Shown here: positions 8,361-16,340 of the stretch, piece by piece
Layout: the number at the start of each line of letters is the position of its first letter
Numbering within the stretch: position 1 is the stretch's first letter
Virus record (IMG/VR): IMGVR_UViG_3300006924_000249
Span: 1-21,349 of that record
DNA from: a virus
Direction: 5' to 3' (one strand)
DNA: 21,349 bases
Program-made: the position numbers and the translations under genes
The notes under the pieces: model-generated
The model's input: the letters and a program-made list of their open reading frames with translations, nothing else
The model's database searches: none
Told to the model about the DNA's origin: nothing

Positions 8361-9200
8361 ATGGCTAAAAAGCAAACAAAAAAGGTTGATGTAGCACCTA
8401 AAGTAGAAGCTACAAATGAAATGCAACAAGTTGTTATTGAAAAAGAACCTGTTGTTAAGAAAAAGAACGAAAAAGTAAATACTTGGGAGTTTAAAGATAG
8501 AGTTTATAGACTTTCTAATAACGCTTCACCTTTAAGTTATTCTATCAAAGTATCAGACATATATTACTTTGATGAAGAAAAAGGTTACGAAAGAGAGTTA
8601 AAACTTACGTCTAACCAAAGAACTGTTTTTGTAGATGAAATGGTGGGCGATCAAAGATTAGAACACGTAGTATTTAGAAATGGTATACTAGTAGTGCCAA
8701 AAGAAAAAGTTGTTTTACAAAAACTACTTTCTTTACACCACCCTCAAAGAGACAAATTGTTCTTTGAAGAAAAACCTGTCGAGCAAGCTATTAACGAGCT
8801 TGATATGATAGAACTTGAAATTGAAGCTCTAATGGTTGCCAGAGACATGGATATTGACATGGCTGAAGCTATTATGCGAGTAGAAATAGGTTCTAAAGTA
8901 TCTGAGATGAGTTCTAAGGAACTTAAAAGAGATTTGATGGTATTTGCAAAGCGAAGACCTATGCTGTTCTTAGAATTAGCGCATGACGACAATGTTCATT
9001 TGAGAAACGTTGGTATTAGAGCTAACGAGATGAAGATTATAAAGTTATCGCCAGACCAAAGAACTTTTTATTGGGCTTCTAACGATAGAAAACTAATGAC
9101 AGTACCATTTGATGAGCATCCGTATTCTGCTTTAGCCGCTTGGTTTAAAACAGACGAAGGTATGGAGGTTTACACAAGTATTGAGAAAAGATTAAATTAA
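8361..9200 (+). CDS. Conserved structural-block protein of unknown function (279 aa)
   Basis: I cannot assign a function. Residues 1-40 are Lys-rich and probably disordered. Residues 43-130 hold a conserved-looking segment with SPLSYSIKVSDIYYFDEEKG (56-75) and VFRNGILVVP (104-113). Residues 135-210 are helical (MSSKELKRDLMVFAKRRP at 183-200). The end is a compact domain with MTVPFDEHPYSALAAWFKT (246-264). I recall relatives beside capsid genes in marine phages, always uncharacterised. It could be a head-completion, decoration or connector protein. The gene is isolated on both sides by UUCG hairpins (8307-8336 and 9212-9237), so its mRNA level may be set separately from its neighbours. The 24-nt A/T leader after the terminator contains no G. 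Confidence 0.8.
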   Translation: MAKKQTKKVDVAPKVEATNEMQQVVIEKEPVVKKKNEKVNTWEFKDRVYRLSNNASPLSYSIKVSDIYYFDEEKGYERELKLTSNQRTVFVDEMVGDQRLEHVVFRNGILVVPKEKVVLQKLLSLHHPQRDKLFFEEKPVEQAINELDMIELEIEALMVARDMDIDMAEAIMRVEIGSKVSEMSSKELKRDLMVFAKRRPMLFLELAHDDNVHLRNVGIRANEMKIIKLSPDQRTFYWASNDRKLMTVPFDEHPYSALAAWFKTDEGMEVYTSIEKRLN

Positions 9201-9211
9201 TCACCTAGTTG

Positions 9212-9237
9212 AGCAGCCACTCTTCGGGGTGGTTGCT
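9212..9237 (+). promoter_or_regulatory. UUCG-capped RNA hairpin without U-tract
   Basis: AGCAGCCACTC (9212-9222) pairs with GGGTGGTTGCT (9227-9237) to give eleven pairs, two of them G-U wobbles, around a TTCG loop. The bases that follow (AAACTAAAAATAC) contain no T-run, so it is not a standard intrinsic terminator on the + strand, and neither flank gives a U-tract on the - strand. It lies 11 nt after one stop codon and 18 nt before the next start. Likely roles are an mRNA 3'-end stabiliser or processing site, or a weak or factor-assisted terminator. Confidence 0.8.
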
Positions 9238-9255
9238 AAACTAAAAATACATATA

Positions 9256-9969
9256 ATGGCGGTAAATATAGATACAGTATATCAAAGAGTTTTGGCTATC
9301 GCCAACAAAGAGCAAAGAGGTTATGTAACACCTCAAGAGTTTAATTTATTAGCTAATCAAGCTCAACTTCAAATATTTGAGCAATACTTTTATGAAGCTG
9401 GTAGACGATCTAGAACAGATGCTGACAAAGTTCCTAATACAGAGCAAATGAACTCTAAAGGTGATGTTAAAGCATTGTTAGATGAAAAACTAGATATTTT
9501 TAAAACAGTATCAACTGTAACTTCTGGTCATACTTTCCCTTCTAACTACACCGTAGGTAAGGTTTGGGCTAATGGATATGAAGCTCAAAAAGTTCCTTTT
9601 AACGATTTAAAAAGAGTTGCAGCAAGTTCTAGACATGTATCTGGAACTACAACCGAGCCAATATATTGCGAAAGCAATACAAATGGTCAAGATGTAATAG
9701 TTTTAAGCGGTTCTTCAACTCCCGCTACAACCGCAGTATCATGCGAGGTATTTAATAAACCGGCAGCTGCAGAATGGGATTATGTTGTTGTAGCTGGCAA
9801 AGCACTATACAACGCTGCAGGTTCAACAAATTTTTCTTTGCACGAAAGTGAAGAAACTGAGCTAGTTAATGTGATACTAGAATTAGCCGGTATAGTAATT
9901 AACAAACCAGGGTTGGTACAGTTAGCGGCACAGAGAGAAGCCAACGCTAAAGCAATTCAAGATAAATAA
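9256..9969 (+). CDS. Putative head-tail connector/adaptor protein
   Basis: The start is set at ATG 9256 (MAVNIDTVYQRVLAIANKEQ), giving 237 aa. An in-frame GTG at 9229 lies inside the stem of the hairpin at 9212-9237 and is rejected. The N-terminal 55 residues are helical (RGYVTPQEFNLLANQAQLQI at about residues 20-39), and the rest is mixed alpha/beta. This N-terminal pattern is familiar to me from marine phages, next to the tail-tube and muzzle genes. Its position after the head genes and just before a second connector-like protein suggests an adaptor or ring between portal and tail, comparable in place to P22 gp4 or the crAss ring proteins. That role is inferred from order. Its TAA overlaps the next ATG by one base, indicating coupled, perhaps stoichiometric, expression. 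Confidence 0.65.
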   Translation: MAVNIDTVYQRVLAIANKEQRGYVTPQEFNLLANQAQLQIFEQYFYEAGRRSRTDADKVPNTEQMNSKGDVKALLDEKLDIFKTVSTVTSGHTFPSNYTVGKVWANGYEAQKVPFNDLKRVAASSRHVSGTTTEPIYCESNTNGQDVIVLSGSSTPATTAVSCEVFNKPAAAEWDYVVVAGKALYNAAGSTNFSLHESEETELVNVILELAGIVINKPGLVQLAAQREANAKAIQDK

Positions 9970-10859
9970 TGAGTATAACATTACCAAATAACAACGACTT
10001 AAACTACTATGCTGGAGCTGGTGATCACGGTGAGTATCAATATGTAAATGTATCTGATATAAAAGCGGCTTTTAAGGCAACATACATTGGTAGTGGGAAA
10101 ATATGTCAAGGTGTTTTACATACCGACGTAGACTATTGGGCTAATAGAGCGGTGCAAGAGTTATCTTACGATACGCTTAAATCTATAAACGCTCAAGAAA
10201 TAGTTGTTCCTCCTTCATTAACTATGATATTACCTAGAGACTATGTAAACTACGTTAAGTTAACATGGACAGATAATTCTGGTTTAGAGCATACTATAAT
10301 GCCAATGCAAAATAGTTCTAATCCTACTAAGGTAGATCAAAACACTGATGGAAGCTATAAGTTTGTAGGTAATGATCTTAGCACTACAGAAACATCTACT
10401 ACTTTAACTAACTTTCAAACATTTGATCCTAGTGAAGATGTAGATGATTATCCTGACTATAACGAAGAAACGTTTTTTGCATTAAACTCAGGCGAAAGAT
10501 ACGGTATGGAGCCTTCGTTTGCTAATGGTAATGGAAGATATATAATAGACAATCTAAATGGTAAAATACACTTTAGCTCGCACTTAAGCGGTGAAACCGT
10601 TATATTAAAGTACATTAGCGATGGTGTTGGTGTAGATGCTAACGATAGAAAAGTACATAAGTTTGCTGAAGAAGCAGTTTTAAAATATATGTTATACGGA
10701 TGTCTTCAGGCAAGATTAGACACACCACCTCAACTACTGGCTAATATCAAAAAAGAAAGGTTTGCTGAAATTAGAAAAGCAAAAATAAGATTGTCTAACT
10801 TCAATATTGAAGAGATAGCACAAATAATGAGAGGTAAGTCTAAACAAATCAAGCATTAA
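9969..10859 (+). CDS. Putative tail tubular / ring protein (T7 gp11-like role)
   Basis: The 296-aa protein has an N-terminal helical part (TDVDYWANRAVQELSYDTL, about 52-70), a beta segment with PPSLTMILPRDYVNYVKLTW (81-100), and a variable acidic loop (about 115-170). A second beta segment with GETVILKYISDGVGVD follows (about 207-222), and then C-terminal helices (KFAEEAVLKYMLYG, KKERFAEIRKAKIRLSNF). This sandwich of helices around a beta core is what tail tubular protein A and crAss ring proteins look like, and the LPRDYV..V.L and RKAKIRLSN patterns recur in marine phages. It is probably a gatekeeper or adaptor stacked under the portal. It is coupled to the preceding gene by TAATG. Function is inferred from position and general shape. 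Confidence 0.6.
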   Translation: MSITLPNNNDLNYYAGAGDHGEYQYVNVSDIKAAFKATYIGSGKICQGVLHTDVDYWANRAVQELSYDTLKSINAQEIVVPPSLTMILPRDYVNYVKLTWTDNSGLEHTIMPMQNSSNPTKVDQNTDGSYKFVGNDLSTTETSTTLTNFQTFDPSEDVDDYPDYNEETFFALNSGERYGMEPSFANGNGRYIIDNLNGKIHFSSHLSGETVILKYISDGVGVDANDRKVHKFAEEAVLKYMLYGCLQARLDTPPQLLANIKKERFAEIRKAKIRLSNFNIEEIAQIMRGKSKQIKH

Positions 10860-10862
10860 TAG

Positions 10863-13800
10863 ATGTCTGAAATAAAAAGAAATTTTTCTAAAGCAAGAAT
10901 GAGTAAGGATCTTGATGAGAGACTTATTCCTATTGGAGAGTACAAAGAAGCGCATAACGTACAGGTATCAACATCTGATGGTTCTGACGTTGGTTCTTTG
11001 CAAGCTCTCTTAAGTAACAAATCTCTTTTTGCAGCTGGACACTTCTTAAACAGCGCTACGTCTGTAAAATGTGTTGGTGTAGTTGCAGAACCTGTTAATA
11101 ACAAAATATACGCTTTATTTAAAGCAGAGTTTTCAACCTACAAAGCTAACTATGTAATTTGCTTTAATGACGACGAGTTTAACAATACTAGTGAAGTTTA
11201 CTTTGCGGATTATTACGACATAAAGTTAACGGCAACAGCGGCAGGAAACGCGAGCAATGAAGTAGCAATAAGCGGAAATTTAGATAAAGTTAAAGAAGGT
11301 TCTACAGTTCGATACAATATTGGTGGCACTTTATACAAAACTTATGTTAAGTCAATACAGCAAGCTGGTGTTTATCCAGCCGCTGGAGCTACAGGCGTTT
11401 TTATAACTTTAGGAGACGATGCCGATATAGTTAACGGCACAGAATTAACTATAAACTTAAACGAGAGCGTTTTAGAGTTAGACCACCCTATATCAGCTAT
11501 AAATGTAGTGACTGAAGCTAAGCCTCAAGGCACGAACATTAAGGCTGACGATATGCTTTTTTGGACCGACGGATATACAGAGCCTAAAAAAATAAACTTA
11601 ACGCAGAGTTGGGCAGGAACAAACTTATCGGATAGAACTAGCCACAGAAGTGTTGCTCAAGCAGCGTCGAGTGAAGGTTCTACATTTCCAACCTTAATAA
11701 TACACAAAGATGATCAAGGTGCGTGGAAAAGTCCTTGGAAGCCTGGGTTAAAAGTTAAGTTTGCTCAAAAAGAAAACGTAACAGTTATAAAAAGAGGTCC
11801 TAATGTTCCTCCTAGTATATCTATGTCTTCTACTACCGCTAAGCGTGTTAATTCAGCTGGTGTAGAAAATTTAGTCATAACATCTATAAATACAAACCTA
11901 TACGGACTAACAGGTAGTACTACGCAACTAACATTTTTAGATTCTGTAGACTACAGGCCCGGCGATATACTACAGTTTAACTTTTCTGAAGATGATGAAG
12001 ATGATACTGTATTTGAGGCTAGAGCACAAGTGTTGCCGAAGCCAGACTCTGAAGACGGAATCTATGGAAATCCACCTGAGGCTTTAGTCCCTGGTCCTTA
12101 CACCGTTGTATTTCTATCTGTAAGCTCTGAAGTTCCAGATGGTAATAAAAATTATGTGGTAAGTCTTTATCAAGATGACCCACTATTTGAGTTTAAATTC
12201 CCTAGATTTGCTTATAGATATAAGTATGTCGATGGTCAATATTCAACTTTCTCACCTTGGTCTGAAGTAGCGTTTTTACCTGGAAACTTTGATTACGAAC
12301 CTAAAAAAGGTTATAATCTAGGTATGACTAACACTGTTAGAAGTATAACACTAAAGGATTACGCTCCAGAGCATTCTGAAAGACCTGATGATGTTGTTGC
12401 TATAGACGTGCTATATAAAGAAGATTCCTCACCTACTGTTTATGTTTTAAAAACGGTAACACCTAAAGATATTGATGTAACCAACTTATGGCCTCAAAAC
12501 GCTGCTTGGAATACAGATAGAGGTAACATGATAATTGAGTCTGAACTCATTCATAATGTTGTTGAAGGTAATCAAATACTAAGACATTGGGATAATGTGC
12601 CTAGAGCAGCACTAGCTCAAGAGATAACAGCGAATAGATTAATATACGCTAACTACAAGCAAAATTATAATTTAGTTGACAGCAACGATGATATAATAAA
12701 GCCTAAAGTTCAACTTTGGTTAGATGAATCACAACACCCCATAAAGACTACGACAATTCCTTCTGGTGAAAAGTCTATAAAAACAATGAGAACTTATCAG
12801 ATAGGTATTGTGTATGTAGATAAGTTTGGTAGAGAAACTCCAGTGTTAGCAGATAAAAAGCAAGGTTCAATAACAATAAAGAAAGAGCACGCGTGTTCTG
12901 TTAATGCTATAAGAGCTAAAATACTTTCACCACCGCCAGCTTGGGCTAAGTACTTTAAATTTTTCTTAAAAGAAACATCAAACGAATACTACAACTTAGC
13001 TATGGACCGCGTTTATGACGCTGAAGATGGTAATGTTTGGATTTCATTTCCTTCATCTGAAAGAAACAAAGTACAAGAAGATACTTTTTTAGAATTAAAG
13101 AAAGCTCATGACTCTGACACTTGCGTAAAAGAAGATGCTAAGTTTAAAATATTAGCAATAGAAAATGAAGCTCCACAGTTTATAAAGCTAGACAAAAAGT
13201 CTCAAGGTGTTTTAATAAACAACGCCAGTAAAACTTTGATAGGTAATTCTGACGAAGGATTTCCTTTTGAAGATTATAACTTTGTGATATTAGATGGTGA
13301 CCAGGCGGAAAGCCAAATAGGTAACATGTCGGAAGTGTTATCTTCAGCTGGAGATATGTCTATAGTGTTTTTAGCTGCTGGTGTTCAAACTAAGACATAC
13401 GATATTACAAGAATAATTACTTTGGCTAGCGGGGATTATAAGATAGTTGTTGACGAACCTTTTGGCGATGACATATTATTCTTATCACCAGCACAAACTT
13501 GGGCGGGTAGAATAGATGGTATATCTTGTGAAATAATAAAAAAAGAATACGAAAATAAACCTGAGTTTGACGGTAGATTTTTTGTTAAGCTTTACAGAGA
13601 TTCTATATTAGAGCAATACATAATAAACCCTACTGTTCAAGCTAACACCGTAGTTGTTGGTGCCAAGTCTATAAATTTTATACACACATACGATCAATCA
13701 ACACCTTACAATACAGACAGTAATATAAATTTAGTTAGCGTGGGCGTAGAAAATGGCTGGCCTCAAACTGCTAGTCCATCTCATCCACTTTCAACTGGCT

Positions 13801-16337
13801 ACACTTGGGGTGGTAACAACTTCTCTGGAGTAGAGCCAATAGACGCTAGATATATACACAGCTCTAATAGAGCCAACACGACAGGTGAAAAGTTTTGGCG
13901 AGAGTTTTACACAGCAGACTCCGCTGGTAATCTAGGAGGGTATACTAAGATTTTTATTGATCAAGCAAATGCCTACGAATGGGATGGAGACGACGCAGCT
14001 GGTGCTGGCATATGGGATCCTGACGACTCAACTATATCAAACGCTGAATCACCTGGAACTTGGAACGACGGCCCGGGGTCTTACAATAATGGCTCTCAAG
14101 GAATTTGGTCTTCAGGAGGGTTTGGGTTTATTGACATTGGCATAACAGGGTTTCATCAGCCTTCTTTTGGGGAGAATGGCGACGCTGATAACAATGGAAG
14201 CAATGATATACAAGACTCTAATTACATGGACTTTTTTAAGGGTAATTTCCATTCTTCAGGAGCTGACAACGACAGGGCTGAAGATGTTAGAAGTTTTCTA
14301 AACAAGTGGAAAACTAAAAACCAAATGTGGAGGTTTAAAAATGATCCAAACGAAACAGTGTACACAACCGTTGGTAGCCACAATGTTTATGGTATACTCA
14401 ACTACGAAACAAGCACGGCTTTAGGGGTGCTTGCCAAAAGATGGCATCATTTTTGGGCTGGAGCTAATAGAAACAAGCTTACTTTAAAGTTTAAACCAAC
14501 CTTGTCAGGCGGGTTTGATCCAAGAAATATAGCTCACGATGGTACTGAAAGTACTACTATAGAGCTGTTGCAGCAACTTGCTTCGCTTGACGGCTCGTTT
14601 GTTAGTGACAACCCAGCGGTGTTTGAAACTGAGCCAAAAGAAGCTGTTGACGTTGATATTTATTACGAGTTAGCCAGAGCATATCCAGTAGAAGCTGTTA
14701 TACAAGGTTCTGGAGAGGGCGCGAATATAAAGTGTCAAGGAGAAGTTTGGGCTCAAGTGAACTGTCCAGTAACACTGCACTCAACAGCGGCGGCGGGTTC
14801 AAGTATACCAGCTGGAACTATATTTTCTAATTATTCTGGTAGCTCAGAGTTTCCAGTTGAAACATATTTAAACTTTGTAGATTCCTCAGGCACCGCGGTC
14901 AACGTAACGTTAGCCGAAAATGATTTATTAGAAATACACACTAGATGGGGTGGTAAAGTTACTTATGAGGTTCATACGGCTGTAGCTGGAGCTTCTACCG
15001 TAAGAGTAAAGCCATTTGTTCATAACAACGAAATTAAACTTCCTTGGTACAATTGCTATTCGTTTGGTCAAGGCGTAGAGTCTAATAGAATAAGAGATGA
15101 TTTTAATCAGTCGTATATAGCTAAAGGCGTTAAAGCATCGACAACACTACAAACACCTTACGCTGAAGAAAAAAGAAGAAATGGTTTCATATTCTCAGGT
15201 ATATATAATTCTAACAGTGGAGTTAACGAATTAAACCAATTTATACAAGCTTTACCTATAACTAAAGACATAAATCCAGATTACGGTAGTATACAAAAGT
15301 TATTTAATAGAGACACGAATTTGCTAACTCTATGTGAAGATAAATGTATTAAAGTTTTGGCTAACAAAGATGCTTTATACAATGCTGATGGTAATACCAA
15401 CGTGACGGCTACAAATAAAGTTTTAGGAGCTGTAACTCCTTTGGCTGGTGATTATGGAATATCGTTGGATAGATTCTCGTTTGCAGCTGAAGAAAACTCC
15501 GTGTTCTTTACAGACGCTCAAAGAGGAGCTGTTATAAAAGCTACAGGGGATAAAGTAATGCCAATATCAGAGTTAGGTATGAAAGATTATTTCTCCGACA
15601 TTTTAAAGCTTGCTGGCTCTAAAGGGTATTGGAACAGTATATCTGGTTCGTATGATAGAAACAAAAGAGAATACAATGTAACTCTTTTTAACGCTAATGC
15701 AGCTGGACATTTTGTTAATAATGGCACGGCGACAACTGTAAGCTATAACGAAAAAAGTAAAGGTTGGGTTAGTTTTAAATCTTTCTTGCATAGCTTTGGA
15801 TTAAGCATAAACACTAGTTACGTTACTTTTCCAGATTGGAGCAATAATAAAACGCTACCTTGGAAGCACCACTCTGATGGAATTAGTATAAATAAGTTTT
15901 ATGACGTTCAATACGATTCATCTGTAGAATTAGTTTTCAATGACAAGCCTAGCTCTGTCAAGTCTTTTGCTACAATGAACTACGAAGGAACTAAGTCAAA
16001 AATAACAGCATTTACAACAGTCAACGTTGGTGGTGTTAATTACACTGACGCTGAGTACTACAACTTGAACGACGAGACTGGTTGGTACGTGGAAAGAATG
16101 AACACTGATCTTCAAACAGGCGTTGCTGCAGAGTTTAAAAACAAAGAAGGTAAATGGTTCAGCGTTATAAAAGGTCAGGAGGAAACAATAGCTAAACCAG
16201 GTGATCATAATATATACGACAACAACTATTCTTTAGACACAAGCGAGTTTATAGTTCAAGGTATAGGCATGGCTAACATTAGTATTGATGATACCACTGA
16301 AAGATTTGAGTATGTGTTTGGAGAAGAAGACTTTTAA
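10863..16337 (+). CDS. Giant tail nozzle / muzzle-like protein (1824 aa)
   Basis: It is probably the large beta-propeller-type protein that forms the tail end, equivalent in place to T7 gp12, P22 gp10 or the crAss muzzle. The N-terminus has the pattern SKARMSKDLDERLIPIGEY (9-27) followed by NVQVSTSDGSDVGS (32-45), which I associate with this family in marine phages. The C-terminal third has propeller-like repeats: YGSIQKLFNRDTNLL from residue 1474, FSFAAEENSVFFTDAQRGAV (about 1539-1558), and GMKDYF near 1575. Between them, about residues 979-1190 form a Trp/Gly/Asp-rich insertion with GIWDPDD, GTWNDGPG and GIWSSGG, and a calcium-loop-like DADNNGSNDIQD (1107-1118). The insertion may be a surface or receptor-facing domain. 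At 5.5 kb it is the largest gene in the window. The start follows the previous stop by 3 nt. Confidence 0.72.
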   Translation: MSEIKRNFSKARMSKDLDERLIPIGEYKEAHNVQVSTSDGSDVGSLQALLSNKSLFAAGHFLNSATSVKCVGVVAEPVNNKIYALFKAEFSTYKANYVICFNDDEFNNTSEVYFADYYDIKLTATAAGNASNEVAISGNLDKVKEGSTVRYNIGGTLYKTYVKSIQQAGVYPAAGATGVFITLGDDADIVNGTELTINLNESVLELDHPISAINVVTEAKPQGTNIKADDMLFWTDGYTEPKKINLTQSWAGTNLSDRTSHRSVAQAASSEGSTFPTLIIHKDDQGAWKSPWKPGLKVKFAQKENVTVIKRGPNVPPSISMSSTTAKRVNSAGVENLVITSINTNLYGLTGSTTQLTFLDSVDYRPGDILQFNFSEDDEDDTVFEARAQVLPKPDSEDGIYGNPPEALVPGPYTVVFLSVSSEVPDGNKNYVVSLYQDDPLFEFKFPRFAYRYKYVDGQYSTFSPWSEVAFLPGNFDYEPKKGYNLGMTNTVRSITLKDYAPEHSERPDDVVAIDVLYKEDSSPTVYVLKTVTPKDIDVTNLWPQNAAWNTDRGNMIIESELIHNVVEGNQILRHWDNVPRAALAQEITANRLIYANYKQNYNLVDSNDDIIKPKVQLWLDESQHPIKTTTIPSGEKSIKTMRTYQIGIVYVDKFGRETPVLADKKQGSITIKKEHACSVNAIRAKILSPPPAWAKYFKFFLKETSNEYYNLAMDRVYDAEDGNVWISFPSSERNKVQEDTFLELKKAHDSDTCVKEDAKFKILAIENEAPQFIKLDKKSQGVLINNASKTLIGNSDEGFPFEDYNFVILDGDQAESQIGNMSEVLSSAGDMSIVFLAAGVQTKTYDITRIITLASGDYKIVVDEPFGDDILFLSPAQTWAGRIDGISCEIIKKEYENKPEFDGRFFVKLYRDSILEQYIINPTVQANTVVVGAKSINFIHTYDQSTPYNTDSNINLVSVGVENGWPQTASPSHPLSTGYTWGGNNFSGVEPIDARYIHSSNRANTTGEKFWREFYTADSAGNLGGYTKIFIDQANAYEWDGDDAAGAGIWDPDDSTISNAESPGTWNDGPGSYNNGSQGIWSSGGFGFIDIGITGFHQPSFGENGDADNNGSNDIQDSNYMDFFKGNFHSSGADNDRAEDVRSFLNKWKTKNQMWRFKNDPNETVYTTVGSHNVYGILNYETSTALGVLAKRWHHFWAGANRNKLTLKFKPTLSGGFDPRNIAHDGTESTTIELLQQLASLDGSFVSDNPAVFETEPKEAVDVDIYYELARAYPVEAVIQGSGEGANIKCQGEVWAQVNCPVTLHSTAAAGSSIPAGTIFSNYSGSSEFPVETYLNFVDSSGTAVNVTLAENDLLEIHTRWGGKVTYEVHTAVAGASTVRVKPFVHNNEIKLPWYNCYSFGQGVESNRIRDDFNQSYIAKGVKASTTLQTPYAEEKRRNGFIFSGIYNSNSGVNELNQFIQALPITKDINPDYGSIQKLFNRDTNLLTLCEDKCIKVLANKDALYNADGNTNVTATNKVLGAVTPLAGDYGISLDRFSFAAEENSVFFTDAQRGAVIKATGDKVMPISELGMKDYFSDILKLAGSKGYWNSISGSYDRNKREYNVTLFNANAAGHFVNNGTATTVSYNEKSKGWVSFKSFLHSFGLSINTSYVTFPDWSNNKTLPWKHHSDGISINKFYDVQYDSSVELVFNDKPSSVKSFATMNYEGTKSKITAFTTVNVGGVNYTDAEYYNLNDETGWYVERMNTDLQTGVAAEFKNKEGKWFSVIKGQEETIAKPGDHNIYDNNYSLDTSEFIVQGIGMANISIDDTTERFEYVFGEEDF
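14181..14216 (+). other. Calcium-loop-like motif coded within the muzzle protein
   Basis: These 12 codons read DADNNGSNDIQD. Oxygen-bearing residues occupy positions 1, 3, 5, 9 and 12, with Gly at 6, as in EF-hand-like and thrombospondin type-3 calcium loops. The usual hydrophobic residue at position 8 is replaced by Asn and one occurs at position 10, so the match is good but not perfect. It lies in the Trp/Gly/Asp-rich insertion. Confidence 0.45.
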
Positions 16338-16340
16338 AAT

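Noticed and set aside
9229-9255. GTG start giving a 9-residue longer connector protein
   Set aside because: The GTG lies inside the 3' arm of the UUCG hairpin, the extra residues (VAKLKIHI) are simply the translated stem and leader, and ATG 9256 has the same G-free A/T leader as the other starts.
13957-14145. 62-codon + strand open frame inside the muzzle gene
   Set aside because: It lies wholly within a well-supported frame, and its reading is explained by the Trp/Gly-rich codons of the real gene.
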